Shown here piece by piece: positions 45,127-58,100 of a stretch of DNA of 64,000 nt. The DNA lies in NCBI RefSeq assembly GCF_002865645.1, contig NW_020194684.1:775308-839307 (forward strand), given 5' to 3'. The notes under the pieces are model-generated. The model did not search any database. It saw only the letters and a list, made by a program, of their open reading frames with translations, and was not told where the DNA came from. Position 1 is the first letter of the stretch, and each line of letters opens with the position of its first letter. The DNA is from Hyaloscypha bicolor E. Lineage: Eukaryota > Ascomycota > Leotiomycetes > Helotiales > Hyaloscyphaceae. The position numbers and the translations under genes were made by a program.

Positions 45127-46720
45127 TTATATTACTATTAATTTAGTACTTTTTTCTACTTTCTCTAGTATATGGAATTTTGGCTTAAAGGCTTTTAAAC
45201 CGGTCTTATATACTATAGTTATATTAACCTTCTTCTTATTATCCTTTTTCTTATTATCCTTCTTCTTATTATCCTTCTTTCCCTTAGCCTTCTTTCCCTT
45301 AGTTTTCTTTCCCTTAGCCTTCTTCTCTTTAGGAATCTTACTTTCCTTCTCGGTTTCGCTTTCCTTTTTAGTCTTATTTTCCTTCTTAATTTTATCTTCG
45401 GTCTTCTTATCTTCCTTTTTCCTCTTACTCTTCTTCTCCTTAGCCTTCTTTCCCTTAGCCTTCTTCCCCTTAGCCTTTTTCTCTTTAGGGGTTTTACTTT
45501 CTTTCTCGGTCTTATTTTTATTATCTATCTTTTTATCTTTCTTTTTTCTTTTATCCTTCTTCTCCTTAGCCTTCTTTTCTATATCTTCAGGTTCTTTCAA
45601 AGTTCTTAGTATGCTTTTAGTAAAGGAAATCTCGAAAAAAAATATATTCTATTCTTCTAATAAATACTTATTCCCAAATATTCTATAATTAACTTTATAA
45701 TATCTTATATATATTACTAGAATTCTGTTTATAATACTCTTTTTCTTCCAGATATTAATATATCCTAATCTATTCTCCTAACTAGTAATTACCTTTTCCT
45801 TAATCCTATTTAGTCTCTCTACTATTATTAGCTCTTTCTATTAAATAAGAAGCTATATATCTAGCTATTATAGAATATCCTTATAATTATTCTTTAATTT
45901 AGCCTAATCTAAAGATAATATATATAGAATTAGTTTAACTAATTCTTCTGGATTCCTAGAATATCTAATAGGAACTATAATAGTAATCTCTAGAATCTTA
46001 TTAATATCTTTTTTTTTCTATAATTCTCTATTCTCTTTCTTCTTCTTTTTACTTCTATATCTCCGATCTATAAAGTTTAGTAGCTTTTCCTTATTAATTA
46101 TAAGATCTTTTCTAAGTCTATAAATTAACTAGTAAGATATTTCAGTATTATAGATAAGGGCTATTATTCCGAACCTGCCTTTATATCTAATAATATTCTA
46201 AGAATCTCTTAAGCCGAACCCTTTTTTAATATCTAGAAACTCTCTATTATTACTAAGATATATTTCTACTAAAAGAGCTACTAAGTCCTTATTAACTATT
46301 AGAGATAATAGAAGTTTAGTTATCTTTTGAGGGTTATTAGAATAATTAATCTTATTATATTCTTCTTCTATCTAAATATTGAAATAATTTTTATTAAAGT
46401 TTATTTCTTTTACTCTAGCCTCTATAATTTTCCTAGCTATTTTTATCTTATTCTTTTAAATCTATATAAGTTTATTTTTTATTTCTTTGGTTTTCTGATC
46501 TTCGGAAAGATATTTTAACTCGGCCTTCCTGCTTTTAAGAAGTACTATAGTTTTCTTTTTAGTCTCTTATTTCTTTTGGGTATTTAATTATTTATCTTTA
46601 ATAGCTTTTATTTTTAAGATCTTTCTATTCTTCTTTACCTGATTTACTATCTGAATCTTTTAAATAGAATTAGTACTATTTTCTTTATCTTAGAAGAAAA
46701 ATATAGTTTTAAGGCTATAT
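45127..46720 (-). pseudogene. Decayed gene with lysine-rich C-terminal region
   Basis: The last ~160 codons (45649 down to 45127) are open but have no ATG; a TTG at 45600 is the only start-like codon. They consist of KAKGKK, KKDNKKK and KKESETEKES repeats ending in KAFKPKFHILEKVEK. Upstream, a minus-strand frame extends to about 46720 with few stops: NNPQKITKLLLSLIVNKDLV near 46320, then LIYRLRKDLIINKEKLLNFI near 46110 and ITIIVPIRYSRNPEELVKLI near 45950. I do not recognise the family. The lysine-rich part has probably stayed open because AAA/AAG/GAA/GGA codons contain no CpA or TpG, so RIP cannot make stops there; openness is not evidence of function. Confidence 0.4.
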
Positions 46721-48149
46721 AAGAAATATAAAGTAGTAAGTATAAGATAAGAAATATTAGCTTAAGAAATAAAATAGAGAGAGTTTTATAAGTTCTATAA
46801 TAAGCCAGATTTGGCTTCTTTAATAAGCTATTCTTAGCTATTCTATTAGGCCAGTTTTGTTTCCTTATAAGAAAAAGATATTTCTATTCCAAAATTTAGT
46901 CTTTAATATCTTATTTCTAAGAATAATTATAAATTATACTATATCTGTAATTATTTTCTTATTTAATTATATCTTTATTTAACCTGGTATTACTAAAAAC
47001 AAAACTTTAATATAAATAGAAATAACTATAGAAATTCAATATAATAGTTATATTAGCTCTAGTATTATTCTAATAATAAGTAATCCGGCCTGTTATATAA
47101 CCTCTATAATCTCGAACTTAAATAAAACTACCCTTACTATAAATATAGAAATACTAGTCTTAAGTTCAAATATAATAGTAATTAATATATCTTTAAGCTC
47201 TTATACTCTTTTTAATACCTTACTAGTATTTGGGACTAGCTAAATACAGATAATTAATATTATCTCTACTAGTTATTATCTCTTTCTAATAGCTATAGGC
47301 TCTTTTTAAATAATAACTAGTATAGCTATTTAAAGTCTATTACTATCTAATAATTCCCTAATCTATATAGTTCTTATTACTAGATCAGGTATATATTATA
47401 ATATTATTTAGTCTTATATATTCTTCTGGGTAATAATAATAGAGATAATATTATATCTTTTTTAAATTAAGTATTTAATATTAGATTTAGATAACTATTA
47501 GATAGATATTATCTTATTCTAGCCTTTATATAGTTTAAAATCATATCTTAATATATAGTTCTATAATTTCCTCTCTTTCTATATTAACTAATAATTCAGG
47601 CCTATCTATAATTAGTTCTAGGTATTCTATTAGTAATAATACTTCGGACTATTTTACCTATTCTAAGATTATAAACTCTACTATTATTAATATAGATTTA
47701 TAGCTATTAGAAATAGCTTCTAGTTTTAATCTAAATCTAATATATCTATAAAGCATTTTTACTATATTACTTTAAAGTACTTATTACTAATAATAAAAAA
47801 ATAGAGGTTATATATAAAATTCTATCTAGATAATTAGAGCTATAATTAATATACTTATAATACTACTAACTTAAAACCTATTCTGGCTACCTTATTCTTA
47901 TGAAATATAATTTAGAATTAAGTATAAAGATTCCGATATAAAATATCGAGAATATAAAATATAAAGCCTATTATAATATAAAACTTTCTCTAAATAGGCT
48001 AGTACTAATTAGAAATAAAATTAATACTATAACTTATTAATATAATCTGAAAAAGACAAAAATAGTTTCAAACTCCCCTTTTAATTACCGAATTTAATCC
48101 TGCCTCTATTTAAATAAACCTATAGATTTATATCTATAATAAATCTTTT
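46721..48149. other. AT-rich RIP-mutated DNA, no gene recognised
   Basis: Only short frames broken by TAG/TAA. No family motif seen on either strand. Confidence 0.5.
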
Positions 48150-48760
48150 TATATTCTATCTATTTTTCTAATTATCTTAATCTCTTTATCTCTAACTCGT
48201 TTTTAATAGATTTTTCTTTCTTTCTTTCTCTCTCTTCTATATTTACTTAAAACTCTTATCTTTATAGCCTTAAAGTCTTATTATAACTTGAAATTATTTA
48301 AAGAGCTTAACTAACTCATTCTTCTTTTTTAACTTTATCTTTTTCTCTCTTAATTTCGTTTTTTTTTCCTCTTTCTATTTTATTACTAGTTTTTCTCTAA
48401 TTTCTTTCTCTCTCTTCTTTATCTCTTACTTATTATTATTATTATCCTCCTATAACTATTTAAAAGCCTTACCTTTATAAGTTATAATATGAAACTAATT
48501 GAGGCCTTTATAAGGCTTAGTATAAGGCTACTTCTAACTATTCTATAAAGAAAATATAATATAAAACTATTCGAGAAGCTAAACTAACTTTTCTAGAGTT
48601 TTCTTATTATCTTTTTCTTCTATTTTAATTATTAGATTTTTTCTGCCTTCCTTATTTACTTTCTCCTTTAGTGAATTTTTCTTATTATTTTTCTTTTCTA
48701 TTTTTATTACTAGTATTTTTCTGCCTTTCTTATCCTCTCTATCCGGATTATTCTTATCTC
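48150..48760 (-). repeat. Pyrimidine-rich tract with degenerate internal repetition
   Basis: The plus strand is dominated by C/T runs (TCTTTCTTTCTTTCTCTCTC and similar). Blocks at about 48180-48330, 48340-48540 and 48600-48730 look like diverged copies: each has a T/C-rich stretch, and the first two add an AAAGCCTTA-like segment. The minus strand would encode Lys/Glu-rich sequence. Probably a decayed coding minisatellite. Confidence 0.35.
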
Positions 48761-50339
48761 CCTATATCTAATTAAAACTATTATAACCCTTAGCTATAGC
48801 TATAGCTAGTAACTTCTATTTCCCTAAAATTAACTTAGTAATTAATCCTAGACCAGATCTAATAAACTCGTAATTATATAATAAGTTTTATAATAAATTA
48901 GAAATATAAGTAATTTAAAAAGAATAAATATATATAATAATACTAGTAGTATTATTAAAACTATCTATTTTATCTAATAGACACCCGAGCAAATCTTTAA
49001 ATAGTAGTATATAGACTATACTAGAGCCTTTAGGAGAGATTTTATACTTAACCTTCTCTTTAATCTTTTCCTCAAATTCCAGTATCTTGGTAATTATATT
49101 CCCTAACTAGCTATACCGGAAAGTATAGACTTTTAGCTTATATTTGCTATTTTTGTCTCTATATTTTTCGGTATTATAATAATAGGCCTTAGTAAAATTA
49201 TAGAGAATAGTAAAACTCAAAAGTATTCTTTTTTTATTTTCCTAAACCAGGTATATATATACCTATTACTATTATTATAATGAATTAGACTATTTATAGA
49301 AATTACTTTTATATTTGTTTTATAAGATTTACTAACTTTTAAGGAATAGATTAGTATTCTCTATTAGTTTTTCTTTATAAAATACTATTATTACTTATTC
49401 TAGCTTAGTCTTAGCTTCTGTTTTAATATTAAAATAGTAGAAAGCTTACTTAGTAGTAAAAGAATCTATATAAATTAATATTACTTAATTTATAGTATTA
49501 GTATATTAAAGGTTCTATCTATTACTTTAGTTATTAGAGAGAATTTATATAAGTAATCTGGAACTAGAAATGAATTCTAGTCTATAAAAGGCTCTTATAA
49601 GTTCCTAATTTCTGGAACTAGCTTTAGTAGCTCAGGATACTATTAGCTCCTTAATTAGTTTATAGCTCTAAAGTATATAGTAATATACCTAAACTAGAAG
49701 CTTTTTAATATATAAGTTAGTAGTTATTAATAATATTATATTTTCAAAAGAGTTCTCTAATTATAAATATATTTCTATCTAATATTATAACTTCCCTTAT
49801 AATATTTTAAGTTTTACCTATAATATTTAATTACTAGTAAAGCTATTAAAACAAGAAGGTTACTAAAATTAGAGATTCGGTAAAATAGGAAACTTATAAA
49901 GCTATCTACTAGTTAGAAAGAAAAGTAATAAAACTATATACTATAAATCTAATAAAGATATTATAACTAGAGGTTACTAATAAAAACATATAAACCGGGA
50001 TTTACTATTTATTTTTTATATCCAGAACTTCTATAATAAGTAATATATAAATAAGATAGATTATCCTAAATTCGTATAATCTATAGCTATTATAATTTTT
50101 AACCTTTCTAATAGACTTTAGTTTACTCTCAAATCTTATTTGAATTTACCTAAAAATAAATATAATTAACTCTGGAATTTAATCTTTTAAAAAAATAATT
50201 AGCTTTCTTTTATAATTATTCTAGGAATTAATCCGGCTTTAATTAGATATAATTTATATAAAACCAAGCCAACTTATCTAGCTCTAGTACTGGGATATAA
50301 AAAAAACAATAGAAAATACTATAAACCTAATCTATTAAG
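48761..50339. other. AT-rich RIP-mutated DNA, no gene recognised
   Basis: No motif recognised. May contain the 5' part of the paralogue B relic that follows. Confidence 0.45.
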
Positions 50340-50740
50340 ATTCGAGGACCTTCTATATAAATACCTTTAACTAGAAGCTATAAGAACTACTACTAGAAAG
50401 TACTACTTCCCAAAGACTAGATTTATTCTAAATATTAGAGATATTAGAGGGTCCGAGTTCTACTATATAGATATATTCAAGCCAGAATAACTTATATCCT
50501 ATAACCTTATAGGCTAGTATTCTATTTACTAATACTGGAAGAATAAAAGCTTTATAGTTCAATAAATTCAATTAAAGAATATTATTAGAATTAAAAAAGC
50601 TTTAGTAATAGATAATATATTAGATATTCTTGGCTTAATATAGAAATATCTTTTAAGTAAGATATTAAGGTAGTACTTTTTCTAAAAGACTAGAATAGAA
50701 GTCTGGATATATTAGATTAATAATAATAAAAGAGGTTTTT
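50340..50740 (+). pseudogene. Decayed unrecognised gene, paralogue B
   Basis: Plus-strand frame with KYYFPKTRFILNIRDI, FYYIDIFKPE, NKSFIVQ, NIIRIKKALVIDNILDI and KTRIEVWIYQIN. It shares block order with 34300-34720. The only interruptions are TAG/TAA. It lies just upstream of a family-2 terminus at 50898. Confidence 0.4.
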
Positions 50741-50897
50741 CCTATAAAGTAATTAGATAGAAATAGAAGAATTAATATATAGGAATTAATATATAGAATT
50801 ATAAATAGAAGATATAATAGGTTAGTAAGATATAAGAAAGACAGATAGATATTATAATTCTAATTTAGATATATATGATTATATTAACTCTATCTAC

Positions 50898-51125
50898 TAA
50901 TATCTATTCCTATATAGCAGAAAACTCTATATACCGGAAAAAATAATAAGTTATCTCTAGATTTAAACCCAAATCCCTTAATATATAAAACAAGCTATAA
51001 CTTATAGAAAGAGCCTAAGTTAATTTATTTTGGAATTTCTATTAAAATCTCTATCCTTATACTCTTATATTTATTAGTATCTTCTATTTATTCTTTAATA
51101 CCTTAATTTAGTCTCTTAATATCCT
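50898..51125 (+). mobile_element. Family-2 left terminus
   Basis: TAATATCTATTCCTATATAG, then AAAACTCTATATACCGG, the doubled family-2 motif. The next element starts 228 bp inside, so this one seems interrupted by the Fot1/pogo insertion. Right partner not identified. Confidence 0.5.
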
Positions 51126-51734
51126 TAATATCTATTCCTGTATTATAAAACACATCCCGTAATGAAATAAACTATAGGTATTTCGGATTTAAGGGCCTGT
51201 AAATTTGCAAATAAAAATAATAAATCTATTATTTTTACTTTAGTTATATTATATATTTTTTTCTAAATACTCTCTAACCTATTAATTCCGAAAATTATAA
51301 CTGTATTATTATTACCTATATAAAATCATAAGAGGTCTTATTATAGTATAATAGAACTCCTTACCTATAGTATTCCCTATTAAGCTCTTTTTACTTCTCA
51401 AATATATAGAATAATTAGATATAAATTATTGAACTATATTATAATACTAAAAGGTTATTCTTAGTATTATAGTAGCCAGAGTATATAATATTATATACTA
51501 TTGCCATATAGGCTAATACCTCCTCTAATTAAGTAAGCAAGGATCCTAGTTACTATATTATAGTAATAGTAACCTCGGTAAAATTCTATTATAAGAAAAT
51601 CTGTGGCTGCCGGGCATATGGCTGCCACTTGTGGCTATATGCCTTGCCGGAAAATTCCCCGTTTCCCGATATTCTCTAATTAGAAGCAAAAAGTGGCCCT
51701 ATATATAGCTAACAAATGCTTTCTAAAGCAATAT

Positions 51735-51790
51735 ACTTCCGGCTTTTCAACTTCCGGCTTTTACTTCCGGCTTTTACTTCTGCTATTTCT
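51735..51790. repeat. Short tandem repeat, unit CTTCCGGCTTTTA
   Basis: Three units of ACTTCCGGCTTTT (spacers TCA and none) followed by a partial ACTTCTGCT, in the lightly mutated 3' flank of the transposase inside the Fot1/pogo element. Possibly a subterminal transposase-binding repeat, by analogy with other pogo-like elements; inference. Confidence 0.5.
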
Positions 51791-52199
51791 TTTCTCCCAA
51801 ATTGTTTTATGCTCTGCCTTAAATAAGCTCGACTTTCAGTCATAACCTCCTGCTCCTCTTATAAGATTGCTTACAAATTCGAAGATGACCTTATTAAGAG
51901 TCTATAAGGGTCAAGAGACTGCCAAGAGGAGTCCGGTATTAGTATACAAGGCAATAATGACTTTATAAGGATAGTATTAGTAGCTTAGATAATAATAGCA
52001 TGGTATAATAATAATAGTAATAAAGGCAATACCCAAGATATAGAATAAGGGTATAATAATAGCAAGAGTAATAGCAGGCAGAGGTTAGTATAATTAATCT
52101 ATAGTATTAAGACCGGATAAAGATTAATATTAACTCTAGTATAAGATATAGTAACAAGTCTCGAAGCCAGCCTGAGCTTGCCTCTACCGAGAATTAGTC

Positions 52200-54041
52200 T
52201 ATTAACTCTATTAAAATATTATATGGCTAGTTTCCTCTTCCGCTAAAATATCTGTATTACTAGAGCTCTCTATAGTTCTGGTATAATCTGTACTGGCATA
52301 ACCATATTACTCGGCTCAGGCAGATCTTATATAGGGCTCTTGTATTTCCGAGTATGTTTTAGTATGTCTATAGTACCTTTATCTGCCTCTGGCATCCTAC
52401 TCCTATACTTCCGGCCATATTATACCATATCTATAGTACCTTCCTCTGCCTCGGGCAGGTCAGGCAGACTATTCTTAGGCTTCCGACCATATCTCCTCTT
52501 GGCCTTGGCTTCTTAGGCAGACTCTTTCTTGACACGCCTCGCTTGTGCTTCCACAAGGTCCTTATAGCTCATTACCTTCCCCTCCCCTTGCCCCTTTGCC
52601 AGTACCCACAGCCTTGCTACTAGGCAGACCTTGGCTTTATTATTAATCGTGGTTAGGAACTGGATTTGGTTATCCTTAAGGATAGCCTGGGCAGAGGAGG
52701 TCTGGAATACTTTAATAAATTTCTATAGGTGCCTCTTCAGGTTCTGTTTACTCGGCTTATTAAGTATATAAGTATCCTACTAGACAATTAGGTTTTATAG
52801 TAATATGAGTGCCTCTGCCAATACAGGCATTATGGGCGTCTCAGGGATCTACAGCTCTATATCTTGCCAATAAGATCCTACTATTATTTTATTAGTACTT
52901 GGAATAGCGGGCTTAGTAGGGAAAGCAGGGAATATAGATATACTTCTGAGTACCCTATCCGGATTAAACAGGAACAGCCTATATATAGCAAAGCCGGCCT
53001 TAATATTCTTCAGTATAAATATACTTACCCTTGCCAGGCCAAAGAGGGAGGTAAAATACTACTTACTAATAGTATTTACTCCTTTTTGCTTTAGCTAATT
53101 AACCTGGATATAATAGGCCTTTTTAGTGAGGCAAATACTACTATATTATAAGGCTAGAGCTTATGGGAAGTATAAGAGGGAAGATAATAGAGAAGAATAT
53201 TATTCTCGAAGCAGAATTCTAGGATCTCGAGGGACTTATATATCCCGAAGCTATTACAGATTAGTATTCGAGATCTCTTATTAGTTTATTTTTTAGTCTT
53301 GGGATCGAAAATATACTTGAGCTATTCTAAGCTAATCTTCGAGTTAGTATAGCCCGAATTAGAGCAGGTATAATACTATCTAGGAATAGGGAATATAGTC
53401 TAGTTATTTTAATAAGTACTAGCTAGCTAGATAATTATCGGGTTTAGATACCTACTATTAGTACTAATATATTTAATTATAGTTATTATAGTATATTTGA
53501 CTTATATATCTCTATACTTCTGCTTATTATCCTAACCTATAAGGACTTTAACCGAGCCTGGTATAGATAATATAACTCCGGTCTTATCTATATTATATAT
53601 ATTCTTGGCCAGGATAACCGGCTTCTATAATACCTCTCCGATTACCTCAAACTAGTATATGACTTTCTTATAGATATTCTTCTTATAGCAGTTCTAGTCT
53701 ATAGTCCCGAGTCTTCTTACTATAAGAATTAGGTAATACCTTTCCAAAGCCTTTGTCTAGTTCTTGCCGGGTGCCTTTAGTAGTCTGTCTATTACAGGTC
53801 GCTGGCAGGTAATACTAAAGGCAATTAATAGGACAAACTTTATCCGGATTAGCTACCTAAGGTCGGATATTTATATTAAGAACTTAATAATAATATCTTC
53901 TTTATATAGCTTGAGATACTATTAGTCCTGGTTCTTTGCTTCTTTTAAGCAATGTCCGCGAGTATAATAATAGAGAGTAAAGTAAGAGATATTACTATAA
54001 TCTGCCAGGATATAATATAATATTAGTATGCCAGGAGGCAT
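52200..54041 (-). pseudogene. Fot1/pogo transposase with premature stops and one frameshift
   Basis: From ATG 54041 (MPPGILILYYILADYSNIS) one frame carries APGKN, then KNIYNIDKTG with the first catalytic Asp (GAT, 53588-53586). The second position reads Asn (AAT, 53255-53253, LICNSFGIYK, expected DGFGTH). ILEFCFENNILLYYLP and YTSHKL follow. A single-base shift in an A-run (T-run at about 53119-53124 on the plus strand) moves the frame; it resumes with VNTISK, LFGLARVSIF and FLFNPDRVLRS. The C-terminus has EGKVMSYKDLVEAQARR and two copies of an acidic-then-basic motif (PEAEEGTID, PEADKGTID). Fewer stops than the copy at 28475-30187, and mostly TAG/TAA. The 3' end is approximate. Inactive as it stands. 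Confidence 0.8.
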
Positions 54042-54724
54042 GTCTTATACTAGTACCTGACTGGCCCTGTCCATATTGCCTTACTATTATAATAGTGGTA
54101 TAGGAGGAGACAGGAGACAATAAGATAATAAGATAATAGCAGGCGGTAGTATGCTAGTGCCTGGGTACTAGGGCACTATCCTACTAATAGAAAGTTCGAG
54201 AAACCTGCTCTATATACTATATATATGATCTGGCCTGAGGATTATAGCTAAAGGAAAGATAGCGAGACTAGGCATAAATATAGTATATTATACTATAGGT
54301 GAGTATATATTACTAAGTACTAAATATTAAGGCTAAAACATATAGTAATTATATCCCTCTTTTCGAATAGCCTGACTTCCGGAATATATTCTTTTCTCTA
54401 CTAAGTATCTTTAAAACTTGAAGCCATATTCTTCCTTTATAGAAGCTTTCCCCAAGTACTCCGAATTTTAAAAAGACTCTAGTAGTTATAATTATATAGG
54501 GGAGACTAGCCAAAATAGTAATCGGTGGCAGGATTAAAACAATTAATAGTATAATTAATTATAGTCTTTTCTTTATAGCTAAGTGATTTCTATAGGGAGA
54601 AATAGTTAAAGAAAATAATATGTTAATAATAACTTTATAGACTTGCCAAGAAATTTTTTATAATTTTAAAACTATGGATTTGTCTTACTATAGGGTGTGT
54701 CTCGCAATACAGAGACAGACATTA

Positions 54725-54877
54725 TTCTCCTTCTCTTTCCAAGTAATCCGTTTCATATTAAATATAATAGCAGTTAGCCCAGCCCTTTTCAAGATATATT
54801 TTATATTAATCGGTATATTAGTTTCGGCTCTCTGTTTTAATACTATTTAATATAATATCGTATTAGTATTTTCACTC
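54725..54877. other. Spacer between the transposon and the small membrane-protein gene
   Basis: About 150 bp. Contains no recognised signal other than the probable 3' UTR of the minus-strand gene. Confidence 0.5.
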
Positions 54878-55169
54878 CTAATTCCAAATCCTACCCAAAC
54901 TCAATATATTGTCTCTCTCTTCTGAAATTCCAATATTAAACCACAAATACAAAAGCTCAATAATCTACAAACTCACCTTTCTTATATTCCCATACCGCAA
55001 CCCCTATAAAGACAATTAATATATACCCAAAAGTTACTGCAAGTATAGCTACTAGTATTTTTATCTGGTATGATATAAGTCTCCTGCCCTTAGCTTTTGT
55101 TTTTGGCTTAGAGCTTTTGGGATTTTTCACTTTATAGGAGAAGAGGGTAAGAATATCGGAAGAATCCAT
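54878..55169 (-). CDS. Small single-pass membrane protein, two exons (78 aa)
   Basis: Not a family I recognise. Exon 1 is 55169-54977 and exon 2 is 54921-54878, separated by a 55-bp intron with GTGAGT donor and TTTCAG acceptor, of typical fungal length. The splice keeps the frame (237 nt, 78 aa plus TAG); read unspliced, it would stop at 70 aa. The protein starts MDSSDILTLF, has a basic stretch (about residues 14-31, KNPKSSKPKTKAKGRR), then one membrane helix (about 36-60, ILVAILAVTFGYILIVFIGVAVW) and a short charged tail. The basic flank suggests an N-cytoplasmic orientation. The 5' leader is C/T- and CA-rich with TTATAAAA about 65 bp upstream (55231-55238). It has no premature stop and keeps CpA/TpG, unlike its surroundings. 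It could be a young gene, a transposon passenger, or the intact end of something larger. Confidence 0.5.
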
Positions 55170-58100
55170 ATTAAGAGCTTGTAAATGGGTCTAGAAAGCG
55201 ATTTGAGTAGTTAGAGGAAGAATAGATAGGTTTTATAAGGAAGGCTGTTTTTGTTAGGTGCTATAAAGTGGTCGAAATAAGCTTTAATATAACAGCCACT
55301 TCTGGCTCCCTTTACTAAGACTACAGGGGACCAGAAGCCGGCCTTTAAAGATGTAATATTTGAGAAAATTCTAGCTTTAACCTCAAAAGCTTCCTATCCA
55401 AGTATTGTAATTTATATATCTATTTTTTAAATTTGTCTTTATATAAATTGGAATTCCCTTTCTACCCTTAATTATAATACTATTCCTAAATATATCTAAC
55501 CTTCGGTTCTCTTGTTTATCCATTAAATAGCTAATTATAATGATTTATACCTTTAATAATAGTAGAACCAACCTACTCTATATAAAACTAATATTAACTA
55601 TACTGGGTTCAAAATTAGATTATAGTAACTTGCTCTGGATAGGAGCTAATATCCGCACCTCCTAGTCCCAAAATTGGATCCTGGACAACTCATATTATAA
55701 GAGGCTATAGTAGGCAAGTAGTAGAAGTAGTTAATAAATATAAAAATCTCATATTCGAAATGTTTCTTATTAGCGGATAATATCCCAATTTTCAAGGTCT
55801 TTATATTTATAATTTTAATTATAGCAAGTTATATAAATTATTCCCATATATCGGTATAATGTCCTATATTAGCTATAGCTTATAGCTATATATTTTTACT
55901 TTTAGTAAATATAATACTCTTGACTGCCTTTAGCCTTATTATAGTAGTTTAATTAATTTAAGATATTATATGGAAAACTTGGGAATTTATAATTATATTT
56001 ATACTTGGAAGTTTATATAAGGTTATTAGTAAGCTCGAGCTTCTCTTAGAGTTAAAAACAAAGCTAATAGTTAAAAAAGGTTACTCTGGAAGACTAATAT
56101 TATATTCTAATCTATAGAACTATAATAGGTAAACTACTAAGTCAGTGAATTACTTTATTAAATAGCAAGCTAATATCCTCTAGTCTTATTATTCAGATAT
56201 TTTATTTAACTATTAGGCCTATCTTCTCTTCTACTAATATCTATTAGTATTACTTGTCTCTATAATTATTAATAATACTATAAACTTATTTAATAGCCTA
56301 TAAACAAATATTTAGTATTAAAGTATTCAAGTCTATAAGCTCTCGGATTAGCTTGATTTCATATCTACTAATTTTAGTATCCTGTAATATCTTACTATTT
56401 CTTCTTTAGGGAAGTAGTTTAATCTTAGTTATAATAGTAATTCGATATTACTCAAACCTCTCAGTTCTTATTAGCAAGCCCAGTTACTATCTAATAGTAT
56501 ATAGAGGCTAGAGACAAAATAGATTCTAGAATATTTATAGGAAAGCTTGAAATAGGGATATATATAGAGACAGGGAAGTACTAATACTGGAATATAAGGT
56601 AACCAGAAGCCATATTAAGAGTAAGGTTTAATAATATGTAAATATAATCTTAAAAAAATAAGTATTTTATATATCTAAGAAATAATATAATCTTATAGGA
56701 ATATTATAGATAAGAAAGCTATTAGTTAAATAAAGAGATTATAATATAGCTAGATAATAAGAAAAGAAAATAAAAGAAAGAATATAATACTCTTTAGAAC
56801 AAGTTTAATACTAATAGTTAAAGGTATACTAAAAATATATAGGGGAAGCTATAAAAGAGAATTAAAAGAGAGATTACTAGAGATACTAAATAATATATAC
56901 TATAACTATATATAAAAATATTAGTTTGCTTTTGCTTTAAATTAATACTAGATTAGTATAGTTATATAATTCTATATAATTAGCTGGCTATAAAAAAGCC
57001 CCAAAGCTAGAAACTTATAAAGAGTCTTAATAGCTTTAGGATATCCGGACTATTACTAGTATCCGGTACTTAAAAAAAGTATTCTATATTCTATAATAAG
57101 AGACTTATTACAGATATATTTAATCTTTAATTTAAGTAGAAATCTAAAAGCTATATTTATAATTCAAGTTTTAGAGAGAAATTAAAATTTACAAGCCAGA
57201 TTATATAGTCTATAGAGAAACTATTCGGGTTCTTATATTAAGTATATTTCCTTATTTATTCTAATATTTTAATATAATTACCTAAAAGCCAAATTGTTAC
57301 CTATAAGGGGAAGTAAGAAGGCTAGTCTAGATATTATTAAATAAAAGCCTTAAAAAGTATAAAAAGCTTACTAATTTTTCTAAAGAAACCCAGAAATTTG
57401 AGTTTGTTATATAGGTATATTATAGCCCTACTTATATAACTAAAGCCTCTAAGATAATAAGTTATATATTATAACTTATATAATAAAAGCCCCTAAAAAT
57501 AACAAGTTATATAGTACTACTACTTTATATAACTCAAGTTAAGTTTACTATATAGAATTACCTATAAATAAAAACTTCTACTATAATTTCCTTATTTGGA
57601 TTAATTAGTTAAACTCTTCTATTAATACTAAATCTTTATAAAAACAACTTCTTATTTCCGGAAAATACAGATAAAGTAGCTAATAAGTTTCTAGCTATTA
57701 GTAAGACTTATTAACTAGAAAAAATGAGCTTATAAGTAGTAAGATAAGATTAAAAAAGCTTAATACTTCCCTAAAATATAATACTAATATGTTTTACTAT
57801 TTTATAGTATATTCGAGTATAGAGTTCTATTATATTTAATATACCTTAAATTATAAATAATATTCTATAAGGTATAGGAAAAGAGAGGAAAGTTTTAGTA
57901 CTTAATTAGTACTATAGTCTAGCTTAAAGATATCTACTATTCTTTTATATCTAATTTAATAGAAATTAAAAGTATTTATACTTTAATTTAAGAAATAATT
58001 AGAACTTCTATATAGATTTAGGGCAGTAGTTTTCTCTATAAAGAAAGAATATACTAGGTTACCTATACTATTTAATATATAGGAAGACTTGCGGTAGATA

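Larger units (their letters stand above)
51126..54724 (-). mobile_element. Fot1/pogo transposon with TIRs, 3.6 kb, relatively young
   Basis: The left end TAATATCTATTCCTGTATTA and right end (ATACAGAGACAGACATTA, closing at 54724) are inverted family-1 termini with TA at both ends. Inside, a transposase occupies the minus strand and the base composition is clearly richer than in the flanks (51600-54700 keeps many CpA/TpG and GC blocks). The element therefore probably inserted after most RIP of its surroundings, or is a lightly mutated copy. The ~420 bp inside the right end are homologous to 16975-17425 and 44230-44668. Confidence 0.68.

Noticed and set aside
46327..46518. 63-codon plus-strand hydrophobic frame
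   Set aside because: Shadow of the minus-strand lysine-rich relic; its Phe/Ile content mirrors antisense Lys/Glu codons.
52864..53094. 76-codon plus-strand frame
   Set aside because: Shadow of the minus-strand Fot1/pogo transposase.
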